From Azospirillum sp. TSO22-1 (GTDB lineage Bacteria; Pseudomonadota; Alphaproteobacteria; Azospirillales; Azospirillaceae): a stretch of 64,000 bases of DNA. The stretch covers positions 62,001 to 126,000 of the forward strand of contig NZ_LGQZ01000079.1 of assembly GCF_003116015.1 (NCBI RefSeq), given 5' to 3'. The translations under genes were made by a program, and so were the position numbers. Below are positions 8,157-17,469 of this stretch, in pieces (position 1 is the first letter of the stretch; each line of letters opens with the position of its first letter). The notes under the pieces were generated by a model. That model saw nothing but the letters and a program-made list of their open reading frames with translations, made no database searches and was not told the DNA's origin.

Positions 8157-10180
8157 GGGTTCGGATCCTGGCCGGTGAAGCCGGCGGCGAGATCGCCGGT
8201 GAGGGACTGGACGCTCGGCGCGGCGGCCAGCAGAGCCGCCGACAGCAGCGGCCTCCCGTCGTCGAAGACGGTCCCGATCGCGTCCGCGCTCAACAGGTCG
8301 CCCGAGCCCGAGGCCGGCGCGGCGCCGAAGAAGGCTGCGGCGTCGGCGTCGTACAGGCTGTCCCCGGCCGCCGCGCTGGTCGTGCTGCCCGCCGGCACGT
8401 AGCAGGCGATCCCCTCGTAGCGGAAGGTGTGCGCGAGGTTGGCGATCACCGAATCGCGCTCGCTGGACGAGGCGGTGAAGAAGTGCGAGCCGCGCTGGTA
8501 GTTGAAGAAGCGGTAGACCGCGGCCACCCCGGCGGCGGGTGCGCCGGCCGTGCCAGTGGCGAGCGCATGATAGGCGGTGCCCTCGTAGGAGTAGATGTGG
8601 GATAGGTTGGCCATGATGCTGTCCCGTTCGCTTTCGCTGACGGTGTAGAAGTGGCTCCCCAGCCCGGTGTGGAAGAACCGGTAGACCGGCGACGTGTAGG
8701 GCGTGGCGCCGCTGACCCCATTGAACGCCTCGCCCTCGTAGTGGAACTGCGGCAGGGTCTGCATCACGCCGTTCCGCTCGCTCAGGGACGCCGTGTAGAA
8801 GTGAAATCCGGTGTCGACGTTGAAAAAGCGGTAGACGGGGCTTTCGGGCAGGCCGGGGTTGACGAAGCGCTGAGCCCGCACGGCGGCGCTGGAGGTGTCG
8901 CCGCCGCTCGCGCTCTCGTCCGTCCAGGCGACGACGAAGCTGCCATCGTGCAGGGCCGCCACGCTGGGCGCGTTCTGGTTCGACGTGGTGGTGGTGTTGA
9001 CCAGGAAATCGCTGCCCAGGGGCGTGCCGTCGGTCGCGTAGAGCCGCCCCCGCACGGCTTGGCCGGAGGCGTCGCCGTCGACATAGCGGAGGTCGCTCCA
9101 GGTGACGATGAAGCCGCCGGAACTCAGCGCCGTGACGCGGGGCTCGGGCGCGCTAGACACTATGGCGTAATAGGGGGCGGGGGCGACCAGGAACTCGCTG
9201 CCCAGGGCGGTGCCGTCGGCTGCGAACACCCGTCCGGCCACCATTCGTCCACTGGAATACTCTCCCACCCAGGTAACTACGAACGTGCCGTTGCTCAGCG
9301 TGGCGACGCTGGAACTTGAGTGTGAGGATGTGTCGGTGCCGGCAACGACGAACTCGCCGCCCACGCGGGAGCCGTCGGCCGCGAACACATGCCCGAGCAC
9401 ATTGATGGCCAAGGTGGAGTGTCCCGTCCAGGTGACCACGAACCCGCCGTTGTTCAATGCGGAAACGCTGGGCTCGGCATTGCGGTAGTACTTGGAGAAA
9501 GCCGTGTCGCTTTCGGGGGCGTTGACGAGGAACTCGCTGCCCGAACGGGTGCCGTCGCCGGTGAACACCTGCCCGCGCACGACCCTTTGGAAGACGGTTT
9601 GGTTGAATTGCTCGGACGGACTCACGTCCATCCAGGTGATGACGAAGTTGCCGTTGCTCAGCACCGTTATGCTGGGCGACACCTGAGCGGCGGTGGTGAT
9701 GGTGTTGACGAGGAACTCGCTCCCCGACTTGGCGGCGCTGGCGGTGAACACCTGCCCACGCACGGCGGCGTTGTCGGTGTCGCCGCCGCTCCGGCTTTCG
9801 TCCCGCCACGCGACGACGAATCCGCCGTTGCTCAGCGCAGCGACCTTGGCTTCATGTTGCTGATCGGCGGTCGTGGTGTTGACGAGGAACTCCTCACCCA
9901 CGCGGGTGCCGTCAGCGGCGAACACCTGCCCGTGCACGGCGCCGTTGCTGGCGTCGCCGCCAATCCCGCTGGCGTCCAGCCACGTGACGACGTAGCCGCC
10001 GTTGCTCAGCGCCGCGATGCTGGGTTGCCTCTGGACCGAACTGGTCGTGGTGTTGACGATGAATTCGCTTCCGCTTTTTACGAACGCCACAGATGAGGCT
10101 CCCGATGTTCTGCCGGTGTCCATGATGGACGGGCCACGGCCCGGCTCCGGCATTCCAAAGCTGCTTGAAGTAGCATACAC
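8144..10180 (-). CDS. Repeat protein: seven propeller-like units plus three DUF5648 units
   Basis: The protein has 678 residues and no clear signal peptide. Residues 30-430 hold seven units of about 60 residues. Each contains a GSEFLVNTTT-like strand, then VAALSNGGFVVAW, then VRGQVFAADGT. Seven such blades would suit a beta-propeller; the fold is inferred. Residues 440-600 hold three DUF5648 units, each starting VYRFFN or VYRFFH, followed by GxHFYTxSxSER and ending in YEGxAY. DUF5648 is common in secreted bacterial proteins and has no known activity. The start is uncertain: ATGs at residues 10 and 20 are alternatives, and none has a strong ribosome-binding site. It converges on tpsB. It may be a type I-secreted surface protein. 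Confidence 0.8.
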   Translation of the reverse strand: MYATSSSFGMPEPGRGPSIMDTGRTSGASSVAFVKSGSEFIVNTTTSSVQRQPSIAALSNGGYVVTWLDASGIGGDASNGAVHGQVFAADGTRVGEEFLVNTTTADQQHEAKVAALSNGGFVVAWRDESRSGGDTDNAAVRGQVFTASAAKSGSEFLVNTITTAAQVSPSITVLSNGNFVITWMDVSPSEQFNQTVFQRVVRGQVFTGDGTRSGSEFLVNAPESDTAFSKYYRNAEPSVSALNNGGFVVTWTGHSTLAINVLGHVFAADGSRVGGEFVVAGTDTSSHSSSSVATLSNGTFVVTWVGEYSSGRMVAGRVFAADGTALGSEFLVAPAPYYAIVSSAPEPRVTALSSGGFIVTWSDLRYVDGDASGQAVRGRLYATDGTPLGSDFLVNTTTTSNQNAPSVAALHDGSFVVAWTDESASGGDTSSAAVRAQRFVNPGLPESPVYRFFNVDTGFHFYTASLSERNGVMQTLPQFHYEGEAFNGVSGATPYTSPVYRFFHTGLGSHFYTVSESERDSIMANLSHIYSYEGTAYHALATGTAGAPAAGVAAVYRFFNYQRGSHFFTASSSERDSVIANLAHTFRYEGIACYVPAGSTTSAAAGDSLYDADAAAFFGAAPASGSGDLLSADAIGTVFDDGRPLLSAALLAAAPSVQSLTGDLAAGFTGQDPNPIYH

Positions 10181-10378
10181 TCGTAATGACTGACGCAGAA
10201 GGCGAAATCCGCAACATTACCGGGTGATGGCGTGGGAATGAAGCGCTATACGGTCGCGGTGGATGCACGGGATGCGGTCACGGCGCACGGGGTGCGACCT
10301 CGTTCACATTGACAGCGCGGCGGTGCTCGCGCCTACTCGTGGAGGTGGCATGGAGAGCGCGCCGCCGCGTATCGGAGA

Positions 10379-12745
10379 ATGCGCGGCGCCGGTGCGGGAG
10401 CGGCGGCGATGTGGACGGTGGCGGTGCTTGACCAGGGAATCTCGAACTGGTTCGAGAGGACCTACAAGCGGAACGTCTATGAGTACGACGTCTACGACTG
10501 GGACAGCGAGACCGATTACGGAGAGGCGCGGACACACGGCACCCTGGTCGCCATGACGGCGTTCCGGGCGAACCCGGCGCTCGGCTATATCGACCTGAAG
10601 ATCGTCAACAACAACGGCAGAGTTTACAACAGCGATGCTGAACTGGCCCTCAGCCGCGTCATCGCGCTGAGCAACAGCGGTTACCAGATCGGCGCGATAA
10701 ACCTGAGCTGGGGCGGCTTCTCCTATCCATGGTCGATCACCAATGAGCTGAGCACCCTTGCCAGCCGTGGAATATTCGCCGTGGCGGCATCGGGAAACGA
10801 CGGCAGTCCGCGCGTGTTCGAGGCTGCGACCTATCCGGCGGGCCTGTCGAACGTGATCGCGGTCGGCTCGCACGACGGCGGCGGAACCCCGACCTCGTGG
10901 TCGCGCAACGACCCCTCGCAGATCGTCGTGCTGGCGCAGGGCGAGAACATGCCGGAGCCGAACATCAACGGCACCAGTTTCGCCGCCCCGCAGGTCGCGG
11001 CGACGGTCGCCTCGATCCAGGCCTACGCCAGCAGCACGCTGGGCCGGACGCTGACGCTGGACGAGATGAAGTGGGTGCTGCAGCAGGGCGGGAACGGCCC
11101 GCGCTCCAAGCCCGACCCGGCGGACGGGGTGACACGCTATTTCCTGTACGACCACAACGGGTCGGTGCGCTGGTTCCTCAGCCGCTACCTCGGGATCGAA
11201 TACGATCCGTCAACCTATCTGGCGTCCTATGCGGACCTTTCCGCCGCGTTCGGCCGGAACACCGCGGCGGCGAACGCGCATTTCTTCTCCTCCGGCCTGT
11301 TGGAGGGGCGCAGGATCACCTTCGATCCGTGGTCCTACCTCGCCACCTACGCTGACTTGCGGGCCGCCTTCGGCGCCAACGCGGCGGCCGCCACCGATCA
11401 TTATCTGAGCTTCGGCCGGACAGAGGGGCGGAGCGTTGCCTTCGACGGGACGTCGTACCTCGCCGCAAACCCCGACCTGATCGTCAGCCTGGGCACCAGC
11501 AGCCAGAGGGCGGCCCGCCACTACGTGACCGACGGCGCGCGCGAGCGGCGCTCCAGCAGCTTCGACGCGATGACCTACCTCGCGTCCTACGGCGACCTCA
11601 TCACCACGTTCGGGACGAACACCGCCGCCGCCACCCAGCATTTCGTGACCTACGGCTACCGCGAGGGACGGCGCAACGGCTTCGACGCGCTGTCGTACAT
11701 CGCGTCCTACGCGGATCTGATGAGCGTCTTCCGCACCGACACGGCGGCGGCGACCCGCCACTACGTGGCCTACGGCTACCGCGAGGGCCGGCGCAGCAGC
11801 TTCGACGCGCTGGCCTACGTCGCCTCCTACCGCGACCTGATCGCGGCCTTCGGCACCAACGCCATGGCGGCCACGCTGCACTACCTGACGAATGGAGCCC
11901 AGGAGGGGCGCCGGTCGACCTTTTCCGCGGCCGACTACCTGCAGGCCAACCCGGACCTCGCCAGCCAGTTCGGCGCCAATCTGGCGTCGGCGACCCTGCA
12001 CTACGTGCAGACCGGATGGCGCGAGAACCGACCGACAACGCCGGACCCGGCGACCCTGTCGGTGTCGGAGGGCGCGACCGACCTGCCGGCGACCACCGCC
12101 ACCAGCGGAGTCGTCGCCGTCGGCGGCCGGGTGGCCGGCACCTTCGCCGCCTCCGGATTCAGCGACGGAGACTGGTACCGCGTTCGGCTGACCGCCGGCC
12201 AGGCGGTCCAGATCACCCTGACGGGGAATCCCACCGGATCCGCGACTCTGGGCGGCCCCTATCTCTACCTGTACAGCGAGACCGGCAGCCAGCTGGCGTA
12301 TCGCGGGGACGATACCAACACCGACAGGGTCACCCTGACCTACACGGCGACCCGGACTGGGAACCATTTCATCGGGGCAACCGGGTACGTCTACGCCTCC
12401 TCCACCTATTCCCCCCGGGTTCCCCAGCCCTACACCCTGACCGTGAGCGCGGCGTCCGGCTCGGCGGCACCGGCAGACATGGAGGCGGCGGACGCCGCTG
12501 CGTGGCAGAGCCAAGCCGTGGCCGCATTCGGCCGCCCGGAAACGGACGATGCCGTCACCGCGCTCGCGCCGGCATCGGACGCCGACGTCGCGGCGTGGGC
12601 ACGGCTCAGCCTCGACTCCAGCGACGGGACGGGCCTGGGCGGTGCCGGCTGGACGGCGCCCCCCGCCGACTGGTCGCGGGATCCCGCGGCGATCGCGGTG
12701 GGCTGGACCCGTCCGGGCGAGTCCGGCGGCTTTGCGGCAGGGTGA
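10379..12745 (+). CDS. Subtilisin-like (S8) serine peptidase with seven 40-residue repeats and a PPC domain
   Basis: The protein has 788 residues. Residues 11-240 are a peptidase S8 domain. The catalytic triad is Asp18 (VAVLDQGI), His53 (ARTHGTLVA) and Ser200 (NGTSFAAPQ), with the oxyanion Asn in AASGND. Residues 275-554 hold seven 40-residue repeats of the form FDxxxYLASYxDLxxAFGTN...HYxxxGxxEGRR. Residues 575-695 are a bacterial pre-peptidase C-terminal (PPC) domain containing DGDWYRVRLTAGQAV and RTGNHFIGATG. No signal peptide or propeptide precedes the catalytic domain, unusual for a secreted subtilase. Export by type I secretion or a cytoplasmic role are both possible. A GGAG lies before the 10379 ATG; Met11 is an alternative start. 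Confidence 0.87.
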   Translation: MRGAGAGAAAMWTVAVLDQGISNWFERTYKRNVYEYDVYDWDSETDYGEARTHGTLVAMTAFRANPALGYIDLKIVNNNGRVYNSDAELALSRVIALSNSGYQIGAINLSWGGFSYPWSITNELSTLASRGIFAVAASGNDGSPRVFEAATYPAGLSNVIAVGSHDGGGTPTSWSRNDPSQIVVLAQGENMPEPNINGTSFAAPQVAATVASIQAYASSTLGRTLTLDEMKWVLQQGGNGPRSKPDPADGVTRYFLYDHNGSVRWFLSRYLGIEYDPSTYLASYADLSAAFGRNTAAANAHFFSSGLLEGRRITFDPWSYLATYADLRAAFGANAAAATDHYLSFGRTEGRSVAFDGTSYLAANPDLIVSLGTSSQRAARHYVTDGARERRSSSFDAMTYLASYGDLITTFGTNTAAATQHFVTYGYREGRRNGFDALSYIASYADLMSVFRTDTAAATRHYVAYGYREGRRSSFDALAYVASYRDLIAAFGTNAMAATLHYLTNGAQEGRRSTFSAADYLQANPDLASQFGANLASATLHYVQTGWRENRPTTPDPATLSVSEGATDLPATTATSGVVAVGGRVAGTFAASGFSDGDWYRVRLTAGQAVQITLTGNPTGSATLGGPYLYLYSETGSQLAYRGDDTNTDRVTLTYTATRTGNHFIGATGYVYASSTYSPRVPQPYTLTVSAASGSAAPADMEAADAAAWQSQAVAAFGRPETDDAVTALAPASDADVAAWARLSLDSSDGTGLGGAGWTAPPADWSRDPAAIAVGWTRPGESGGFAAG
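11201..12040 (+). repeat. Seven 120-base coding repeats in the S8 peptidase gene
   Basis: Seven in-frame units start every 120 bases (11201, 11321, 11441, 11561, 11681, 11801, 11921). The best conserved words are TACCTCGC, GCCTCCTACG and GAGGGxCGGCGC. Units 4 to 6 are nearly alike, suggesting recent duplication; units 3 and 7 carry the diverged sequence AANPDL or QANPDL. This is a candidate for copy-number change by recombination. Confidence 0.85.
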
Positions 12746-12752
12746 CGCCGGC

Positions 12753-14780
12753 TCATGACAGCAGGGTATCGGCGCCGTCGGCCTCCGCCTCATCGACCGG
12801 CAGGGCGAGCGGCAGGACGAGGGCGAAGTGTGCGCCGTGCCGCGTGTCGGCCATCAGGTCGAGGCGGCCCTTCAGGCTCTGATGCGCGATGTTGAAGGCG
12901 ATGTGCAACCCCAGGCCGGTGTTGCCCTGGGCGCGGCGGGTGGTGAAGAACGGTTCGAAGACGCGCCGGCGCATGGGCTCGGGGATGCCGCGGCCATCGT
13001 CGCGGTAGTTGACGCGCACGGCGCCGTCGCCGGCCGGCGTGGCGGCGATGGTGATGGTGCCGTGCTGGCCGATCTCGAAGGCGTGGTCGAGCGAGTTCAT
13101 GATGAGGATGGTCAGCACCTGGCTGAGCGCGCCGGGGTGGGTGTCCATCATGATGCCCTCGGGACAGGTGAAGTGCACCGCGTGTCCGGCCCTGTCGCAG
13201 GCGGGACGGACGCTGACCACCGTCTGCTCGATGACGTCGCGCAACTCGAACACGCGGCGGTGCTCGCTGGACTGGTCGGCCGACACCTGCTTGAACGCCT
13301 GCACGAGGTTGGCGGCGCGCTCCATGTTGCTCTGCATCAGCGTCGCGATCTCGGTGGCGCGGGCGAGAAACTGTTCGAACTCCGAGCGGCGGAGTTGGCC
13401 GGCGCGCAGCGCCGCCGCCATGGCCGACAACTCCTCGATCAGCAGGCTGGCACTGGTCAGCGTGATGCCCAGCGGCGTGTTCACCTCGTGCGCCACGCCG
13501 GAGACGACGCTGGCCAGCGCCGCCAGCTTCTCGCTCTGGATCAGCTGTTCCTGCGCGATGCGCAGGTCGGCCAGCGTGCGTTCCGCCTCCTGGCGCGCGG
13601 CGCGGTGTGCGCCTTCGCTGCGCGCCAGCGCTTCGGTGCGCTCGGCCAGCGCCACGGTGTTGTCGCGGAACACGGTCAGCGCGTCGGCGATCTCGCGGAA
13701 CTCGCGATGGCGGGCCGGCGGGATGGGCGCGTACAGGTCGCCCTCCGCGATGCGCCGCGTTGCCGCCGCCAGCCCGGACAGCGGCCCCACGATGGTGCGG
13801 CTGACCGCCAGCCAGACGATGGACAGCGGCCCCAGGAAGGTCGCCAGCGCCACCAGCAGCAACCAGGTCTCCCCGGCCTCGATCTGCGCGCGGACGGCTT
13901 CCTTGGCGTGCTCGTTCTCGGTCTCCACCGCGGTCACCAGCCGCGACACGGCCGAGCCCAGGCGGGACACCACCTCGCGTACCTCGGCGCCGGTGCGGTC
14001 GATGTCGGTGCGCACCGACAGCAGCGACTCGCGCGTCGCGTGGACGCCGTCCTCCGGGTTGGCCAGAGCGTCGATGCCGGCCAGCAGGCGCCCGGCGGCG
14101 GCCCGTTGCGGAGAGCCTTCGGGCAGCGCCGCGACGGCGCGGGCGTAGCGGTCGCGCGCGGCGGCGAGGTCGGCCTGCGCGGCGCGCAGCTGGGCGGTGG
14201 TCTCGATCTGGCCGGCGTCCGAGAGCAGCAGCAGCGCATACAGCGCCGCTGTCTCCAGGCCCGGCGCCGCTGTGGAATCCGAATCCAGGCGGGCCAGCAG
14301 CGCACCGGCGTCGGCCTTCAGGCGCGCCAGTTCAACCCGAGTCCGGCGCGCCCGGCCTTCGAGGTCGAGCCGGCGCTCGGCCAGCCGGTTCTGCTGGTGC
14401 AAGGCGTCGTCCAGGCTGCCCACCAGCCGTTCGATGGCCGGGATGCGTTGCGTGGTTTCCGGCAGGCGGCGCAGCGCGGCGATCGCCTCGTGCAGGGCAA
14501 AGGCGTGCTGGGCGAGGGAGACGGCGGCGTTCTGCCGCTGCACCTGGTTGCGCGCCGCTTCGATCTCGCCGCCGCCGGCCGCGTAGCGGTTGCTGATCTC
14601 CGCGAGCTTGAGCGCCTGGGCGAGCGTGCCGGCCTGGTCGTCCACCATGGAGACGAGCAGGTCCTCGATCCGCTGGTAGCCGTGCCAGCTGATCGCGCCG
14701 GCAACCAGCGTCATCGCCGCCACCACGCAGGCCGCGGCGATCACAACCACCCGGACGCTGCGCGTGCGGTTCTGCCGCAT
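12753..14780 (-). CDS. Membrane histidine kinase with HAMP domain
   Basis: The protein has 675 residues from the ATG at 14780; the open frame extends further upstream but without homology. Residues 10-30 are a transmembrane segment. Residues 35-355 are a long helical periplasmic sensor. A second transmembrane segment at about 365-385 is followed by HAMP (SGLAAATRRIAEGDL) and a coiled coil. The HisKA motif GVAHEVNTPLG has its phospho-acceptor at His431. The HATPase domain shows NSLDHAF, DDGRGIP and GNTGLGLHI. The AHEVNTP form is typical of HPK4-type kinases. It is divergent from the PotF-like binding protein at 14877 (96-base gap), so that protein may present its ligand to this sensor; this is inferred. 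No response regulator lies alongside. Confidence 0.88.
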   Translation of the reverse strand: MRQNRTRSVRVVVIAAACVVAAMTLVAGAISWHGYQRIEDLLVSMVDDQAGTLAQALKLAEISNRYAAGGGEIEAARNQVQRQNAAVSLAQHAFALHEAIAALRRLPETTQRIPAIERLVGSLDDALHQQNRLAERRLDLEGRARRTRVELARLKADAGALLARLDSDSTAAPGLETAALYALLLLSDAGQIETTAQLRAAQADLAAARDRYARAVAALPEGSPQRAAAGRLLAGIDALANPEDGVHATRESLLSVRTDIDRTGAEVREVVSRLGSAVSRLVTAVETENEHAKEAVRAQIEAGETWLLLVALATFLGPLSIVWLAVSRTIVGPLSGLAAATRRIAEGDLYAPIPPARHREFREIADALTVFRDNTVALAERTEALARSEGAHRAARQEAERTLADLRIAQEQLIQSEKLAALASVVSGVAHEVNTPLGITLTSASLLIEELSAMAAALRAGQLRRSEFEQFLARATEIATLMQSNMERAANLVQAFKQVSADQSSEHRRVFELRDVIEQTVVSVRPACDRAGHAVHFTCPEGIMMDTHPGALSQVLTILIMNSLDHAFEIGQHGTITIAATPAGDGAVRVNYRDDGRGIPEPMRRRVFEPFFTTRRAQGNTGLGLHIAFNIAHQSLKGRLDLMADTRHGAHFALVLPLALPVDEAEADGADTLLS

Positions 14781-14876
14781 CCTCTTCCTGTCGGTCGATC
14801 GAGGCGGGGTGTTGAAAAGCCCAGCGTATCGTTCGAAGGTTAAGCGAATTCGCGCGCGCAACAAAGGGGGATCGGC

Positions 14877-15926
14877 ATGGGCGGAATCCGGCAGGCGGCG
14901 ATGGCCCTGGCTGCGCTGATCGGTGCCGGCCTGGGGGCGGCAAGCGGGATGGCTGCGGAACTGCGCGTCCTCACCTGGGCCGACTATGTGGCGCCAGAGG
15001 TCATCGCGCGCTTCCAGGCGCAGACCGGGCACCGGGTGGTCCTCGACACCATCGACAACTACAAGGACCTGCGGGACAAGTTCCTGGCGGCGCCGCAGGC
15101 GTACGACCTGCTGAACCCGGCCGACTATCAGGTGACGGAGTTCGCCCGCCGGGGCCTGCTGGAGCGCATCGACATCGGCCGCCTGCCGGGCTACGCCAAC
15201 ATCCTCGACGGCTGGCGCTCGCCGCCCTACGACCCACGCAACGAGTGGAGCGTGCCGTTCCATTGGGGCACCACCGCCTTCGTGGTCGACACGGCGGTCT
15301 ACAAGGGCCCGGCGGACAGCTATTCCCTGCTGTTCGACCCGCCGCCGGAGCTTAAGGGAAAGGTCGGCTTCATGCTAGGGGCGGAGGAGACGCTGCGCAT
15401 GGCGCTGATCCACCTCGGCCTGCCAGCCTGCACGTCCGATCCCGCGCTGCTGCAGAAGGCGGTGAGCTTCCTGCGCCCGCTGCTGCACAAGGACCGCATC
15501 TACAACATCTCGACCGTCGCCGCGGTGCTGGCCGGCGATCGCGTCGCCGTGGGCATCGCCTGGAACGGCGACGCGCTGAAGGCGCGCGAGGCGAAGCCCA
15601 GCCTGCGCTACGTCTATCCCAAGGAGGGGCTGATCGTCTGGTCGGACGCGCTGTCGGTGGCCAGGGGGGCGAAGAACAGAGAGGCGGCGCTGGCCTTCAT
15701 CGACTTCCTGCTGAAGCCGGAGAACGCCGCCGCGCAAACAAACTTCACCCATTACGCCAACGCGGTGCGCGGCTCCGACGCGTTCATGGACCCGGCGCTG
15801 CTGGACGCACCGGAGGTGGTGATCCCCTCGGACGTGCGGCTCCGTTTCTTCCGCTCCTGCGACAGCGAGCAGCTCGGCGCCTATTCGGAGGCGTGGGACC
15901 CGGTGCTGAAGGAGATGTCGAAGTAG
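14877..15926 (+). CDS. Polyamine-type periplasmic substrate-binding protein (PotD/PotF-like)
   Basis: The protein has 349 residues with a signal peptide of about 26 residues (ending SGMAA) and a strong AAAGGGGGATC ribosome-binding site. The mature start ELRVLTWADYVAPEVIARF is the classic beginning of the spermidine/putrescine binding family. YDLLNPADYQV, VPFHWGTTAFVVD and the hinge-region VAVGIAWNGDALKAREA also match. In the family this protein delivers polyamines to a PotBC-type permease, but no permease or ATPase gene is adjacent. Histidine kinase genes lie on both sides, divergent on the left and convergent on the right. It may therefore serve a sensor rather than transport. Ligand not proven. 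Confidence 0.87.
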   Translation: MGGIRQAAMALAALIGAGLGAASGMAAELRVLTWADYVAPEVIARFQAQTGHRVVLDTIDNYKDLRDKFLAAPQAYDLLNPADYQVTEFARRGLLERIDIGRLPGYANILDGWRSPPYDPRNEWSVPFHWGTTAFVVDTAVYKGPADSYSLLFDPPPELKGKVGFMLGAEETLRMALIHLGLPACTSDPALLQKAVSFLRPLLHKDRIYNISTVAAVLAGDRVAVGIAWNGDALKAREAKPSLRYVYPKEGLIVWSDALSVARGAKNREAALAFIDFLLKPENAAAQTNFTHYANAVRGSDAFMDPALLDAPEVVIPSDVRLRFFRSCDSEQLGAYSEAWDPVLKEMSK

Positions 15927-15933
15927 GGAAGGA

Positions 15934-17451
15934 TCACGCCCCCGCCGGAGCGGCGTCGGTTCCGATGCGGCCGGCCGGGGCGACGCGGGGGAAGCGGATC
16001 AGGACCGTGGTGCCCTCGCCGTCGCGGCTGCGCACCGCGACGGAGCCGCCCAGCGCCAGCGTCACCAGATTGTAGACCACGTTAAGGCCGAGGCCGAGCT
16101 TGCCGTCGGCGCGCCGCGTCGTGAAGAACGGGTCGAAGACGCGGCCGATGTCCGCCTCCGGGATGCCGCGCCCGTCGTCGCTGCAGCACAGCTCCACGGC
16201 ACCGCCGTCCAGCCGGAACTCCACCCGCACGCGGCCGGCCTGCCCGGGGGCGAAGGCGTGGTCCAGCGCGTTCATCGCCAGATTGATGATGATCTGGTCG
16301 ATGGTGCCGGGGCTGCACTCGATGTCGAGGTCGGCCGGGCCGGACACGCCGATGCCGCAGCCATGGTCGCGGAACTGGCGTTCCAGGCTGATGACCACGT
16401 CGTCCAGGTGGTCCTTCAGCCGGAAGCGCTGCCGGCCGTCGTCAGCGCGGTCGACGGCGACGCGCTTGAAGCTCTGCACCAGCGCCGCCGCGCGCTGGCT
16501 GTTGGCGACGGCCAGAGCCGCGGTCTCCGCCGCGTCGCCCAGGAAGGCGGTGAAGTCGGTGCGGGTCAGCCGGCCCTCGGCGTTCTTGGCGCGGATCCGG
16601 TCGATCCCGTCGGCGAGGTGCGAGGACGCCGTCACCAGCACGCCGACCGGCGTGTTGACCTCGTGCGCCACCCCCGCCACCATCTGGCCCAGCGACGCCA
16701 TGCGCTCCGCCAGGATCAGCGACTGCTGCGCCTGCTGGAGGTCGCGCAACGCCCACAACGCCTCGGTCCGCGCCTGCTCCAGTGCGGCGCGCCGCTCCTC
16801 CGCCTGCACGGTCATGCGGTTGAAGGCGAGGACGACCTCGCCCAACTCGTCGTCGGAGCGCCAGGGGACGACCACGTCGCCCGGTTCGCGCTCGTGCCGG
16901 CGGATGCCGGCCAGCAGGTGGGCGAGCGGCACGCCGATCAGTCGGCGGAACACCACCAGCGCCACCACCCCCAGCGTTGCGGTGAGCGGCAGCAGGCTCA
17001 GCACGCCTTGCCAGAACCGCTCGGCGAGGCGGGCGGTGACGCTTTCCGTCGAATAGCCGATGTCGAGGCGCCCGATCAGCGTGCCGTCCTTGACGATGTC
17101 CACCGACAGGATTCGGTCGGGCGCAAGGCGGTCCAGGCAGTCCGGGTGCGGTGCGGCCAGGACGCGGCCGGTCAGCCGGTCGCTCTGGCGCGCGCACAGC
17201 ACGTCGGGGTGCGACAGCATGCCGGCCAGCACGCCCTCGATGCTCGCCTTGTTGAAGGACCAGATCGGCTCGCGCAGAGCGGCGGCGCTGGCGTCGACGA
17301 ACTCGCGCAGCTCGTTCTGGGTGGCTTCCTGCAGCTCCGCGCGGACCAGCGCGGTGGAGATCGCCGAGAACGCCAGGATGGTCAGCAGCACCGGCGGGAC
17401 GGCCAGAACGAGGAACTTGATCCACAGGCGCCGGGGCAGGGGCACGGTCAT
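15934..17451 (-). CDS. Membrane histidine kinase with HAMP domain
   Basis: The protein has 505 residues. Transmembrane segments lie at about 13-33 and 150-172. The periplasmic sensor between them contains two cysteines (DVLCARQ and HPDCLDR). HAMP follows at about 173-225 (RRLIGVPLAHLLAGIRRHE). The HisKA motif GVAHEVNTPVG places the phospho-acceptor at His263. The HATPase shows NALDHAF, DDGRGIPEADIGRVFDPFF and GKLGLGLNVVYN. The start lies 18 bases after the stop of the peptide-type binding protein, so the two form an operon. The sensor may read ligand occupancy of that protein. It is the same kinase subfamily as the one at 12753-14780. No cognate regulator is present. Confidence 0.88.
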   Translation of the reverse strand: MTVPLPRRLWIKFLVLAVPPVLLTILAFSAISTALVRAELQEATQNELREFVDASAAALREPIWSFNKASIEGVLAGMLSHPDVLCARQSDRLTGRVLAAPHPDCLDRLAPDRILSVDIVKDGTLIGRLDIGYSTESVTARLAERFWQGVLSLLPLTATLGVVALVVFRRLIGVPLAHLLAGIRRHEREPGDVVVPWRSDDELGEVVLAFNRMTVQAEERRAALEQARTEALWALRDLQQAQQSLILAERMASLGQMVAGVAHEVNTPVGVLVTASSHLADGIDRIRAKNAEGRLTRTDFTAFLGDAAETAALAVANSQRAAALVQSFKRVAVDRADDGRQRFRLKDHLDDVVISLERQFRDHGCGIGVSGPADLDIECSPGTIDQIIINLAMNALDHAFAPGQAGRVRVEFRLDGGAVELCCSDDGRGIPEADIGRVFDPFFTTRRADGKLGLGLNVVYNLVTLALGGSVAVRSRDGEGTTVLIRFPRVAPAGRIGTDAAPAGA

Positions 17452-17469
17452 GGCGTCATAATCATGGCG

